Source of the DNA: Bacillota bacterium
GTDB taxonomy: Bacteria; Bacillota_G; SHA-98; UBA4971
Length of the DNA stretch: 7,832 nt
Direction: 5' to 3'
Assembly (NCBI GenBank): GCA_012512055.1
Contig: JAAZEW010000046.1
Location: 1-7,832, forward strand
Shown: in pieces, positions 7,381 to 7,832 of the stretch
How positions within the stretch are numbered: the stretch's first letter is position 1
Layout of the letters: each line of letters starts with the position of its first letter
The notes under the pieces: model-generated
Database searches by the model: none
Seen by the model: only the letters and a program-made list of their open reading frames with translations
What the model was told of the DNA's origin: nothing
Program-made: the position numbers and the translations under genes

Positions 7381-7832
7381 TTAGAAGCAGTGAACCCCGG
7401 AAATCACAGGGAACTCCTTAGGCGGAAAATTGGGAGTTGCTGCGTAGCATTCAATTAGAAAATACGATTGGTGACTCGACATATACTGAACCCACTTCTT
7501 CGTCAAATCGTTGAACTCATGCTCCCTCTTTTTCCTGGCATTGAACCAGTAGTTTTTCCAGCGCATATCTTTGCAGGGAAGCCCCCACCATTCACCGACA
7601 TTCCTGAAGCTGATGCGCGATTCCCAAAAAAACGGCCTCCCCGGATCGTAATCATGCCAATTCCGTCCACGTTTCTTGGGAGACATGGAAATATCTTGGA
7701 TAGTGTCAGCAACTACAATTCCAACATATCCCGGAGTCTCTTGAATATCATTTGCAATACTGTCTACGGCGAGGCTATTCAAAATCTCTACGCGCTGATC
7801 TGTTGTAGAGTACCTTCCTGCCAATCTTGGAG
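7381..7832 (-). CDS. C-terminal part of an unrecognised tryptophan-rich protein, N-terminus beyond the window
   Basis: An open minus-strand frame of 149 complete codons that reaches the right edge without a stop and ends in TAA at 7381. A TTG at 7824 could be a start, but no ribosome binding site can be seen and the frame continues upstream of it (PRL...), so the gene is more likely cut by the window. Residues are counted from that TTG. A strand-like segment GYVGIVVADTI (32-42) precedes a segment of about 75 residues with seven tryptophans (NWHDY, FFWES, GEWWGLP, MRWKN, YWFNA, KKWVQ), then a strand-like YFLIECYAAT (120-129) and the end. Many aromatic residues in a short stretch suggest a compact globular domain. 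I recognise no family or catalytic motif. It lies 75 bp upstream of the coiled-coil gene in the same orientation and may be the previous member of the same operon. It contains an A7/T7 run at 7626-7632. Confidence 0.6.
   Translation of the reverse strand, partial: PRLAGRYSTTDQRVEILNSLAVDSIANDIQETPGYVGIVVADTIQDISMSPKKRGRNWHDYDPGRPFFWESRISFRNVGEWWGLPCKDMRWKNYWFNARKKREHEFNDLTKKWVQYMSSHQSYFLIECYAATPNFPPKEFPVISGVHCF

Noticed and set aside
5050..7384. Plus-strand frames at 5050-5346, 5500-5736, 5835-6114, 6167-6504, 6686-7120 and 7142-7384, and minus-strand 5486-5680
   Set aside because: They overlap the Hsp70 and coiled-coil genes, whose protein features are convincing, and have no ribosome binding site or recognisable motif.
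7503..7712. Minus-strand frame of 69 codons inside the right-edge gene
   Set aside because: Overlaps the longer open frame that reaches the window edge. The longer frame has strand-like and aromatic segments typical of a folded protein. I cannot exclude the alternative completely.

Overview
The window is one co-directional block of accessory genes. Every convincing gene lies on the minus strand, so transcription runs from position 7832 toward position 1. Base composition looks moderate, roughly high-40s percent GC by eye, and ribosome binding sites are purine-rich. One of them, GGGAGGAG, would suit a Firmicutes-like bacterium or another lineage with strong Shine-Dalgarno use. The organism cannot be named from this sequence. 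There are no RNA genes, CRISPR repeats, transposase genes or attachment sites, and no plus-strand gene that I can support.

Layout in transcription order: (1) the C-terminal 150 or so codons of an unrecognised, tryptophan-rich protein that enters from beyond the right edge (7832-7381). (2) After a 75-bp gap, a 360-residue protein with a beta-rich N-terminal half, a Ser/Lys-rich linker and a helical, coiled-coil C-terminal half (7305-6223). (3) Overlapping it by 29 bp, a 541-residue Hsp70-family ATPase with an intact nucleotide-binding domain, a degenerate interdomain linker and no alpha-helical lid (6251-4626). (4) Joined through two tiny overlapping reading frames, a protein of about 702 residues: unrecognised N-terminal part, helical-repeat middle and a C-terminal domain resembling DUF2325 (4577-2469). 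(5) After an 87-bp gap, the methyltransferase (M) subunit of a type I restriction-modification system, hsdM. It has an unusually long C-terminal extension and runs off the left edge (2381-1).

The tight packing of genes 2-4 suggests they make one functional unit: a specialised Hsp70 with two dedicated partners, in place of the usual J-domain and GrpE co-chaperones, neither of which is visible. Placement directly ahead of hsdM in the same orientation suggests either an operonic accessory module of a type I restriction-modification locus or a separate defence or stress module in a defence island. HsdR and HsdS would be expected beyond the left edge. A role in anti-phage defence is inference from context. 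I cannot tell from memory alone whether this exact gene set has already been described.
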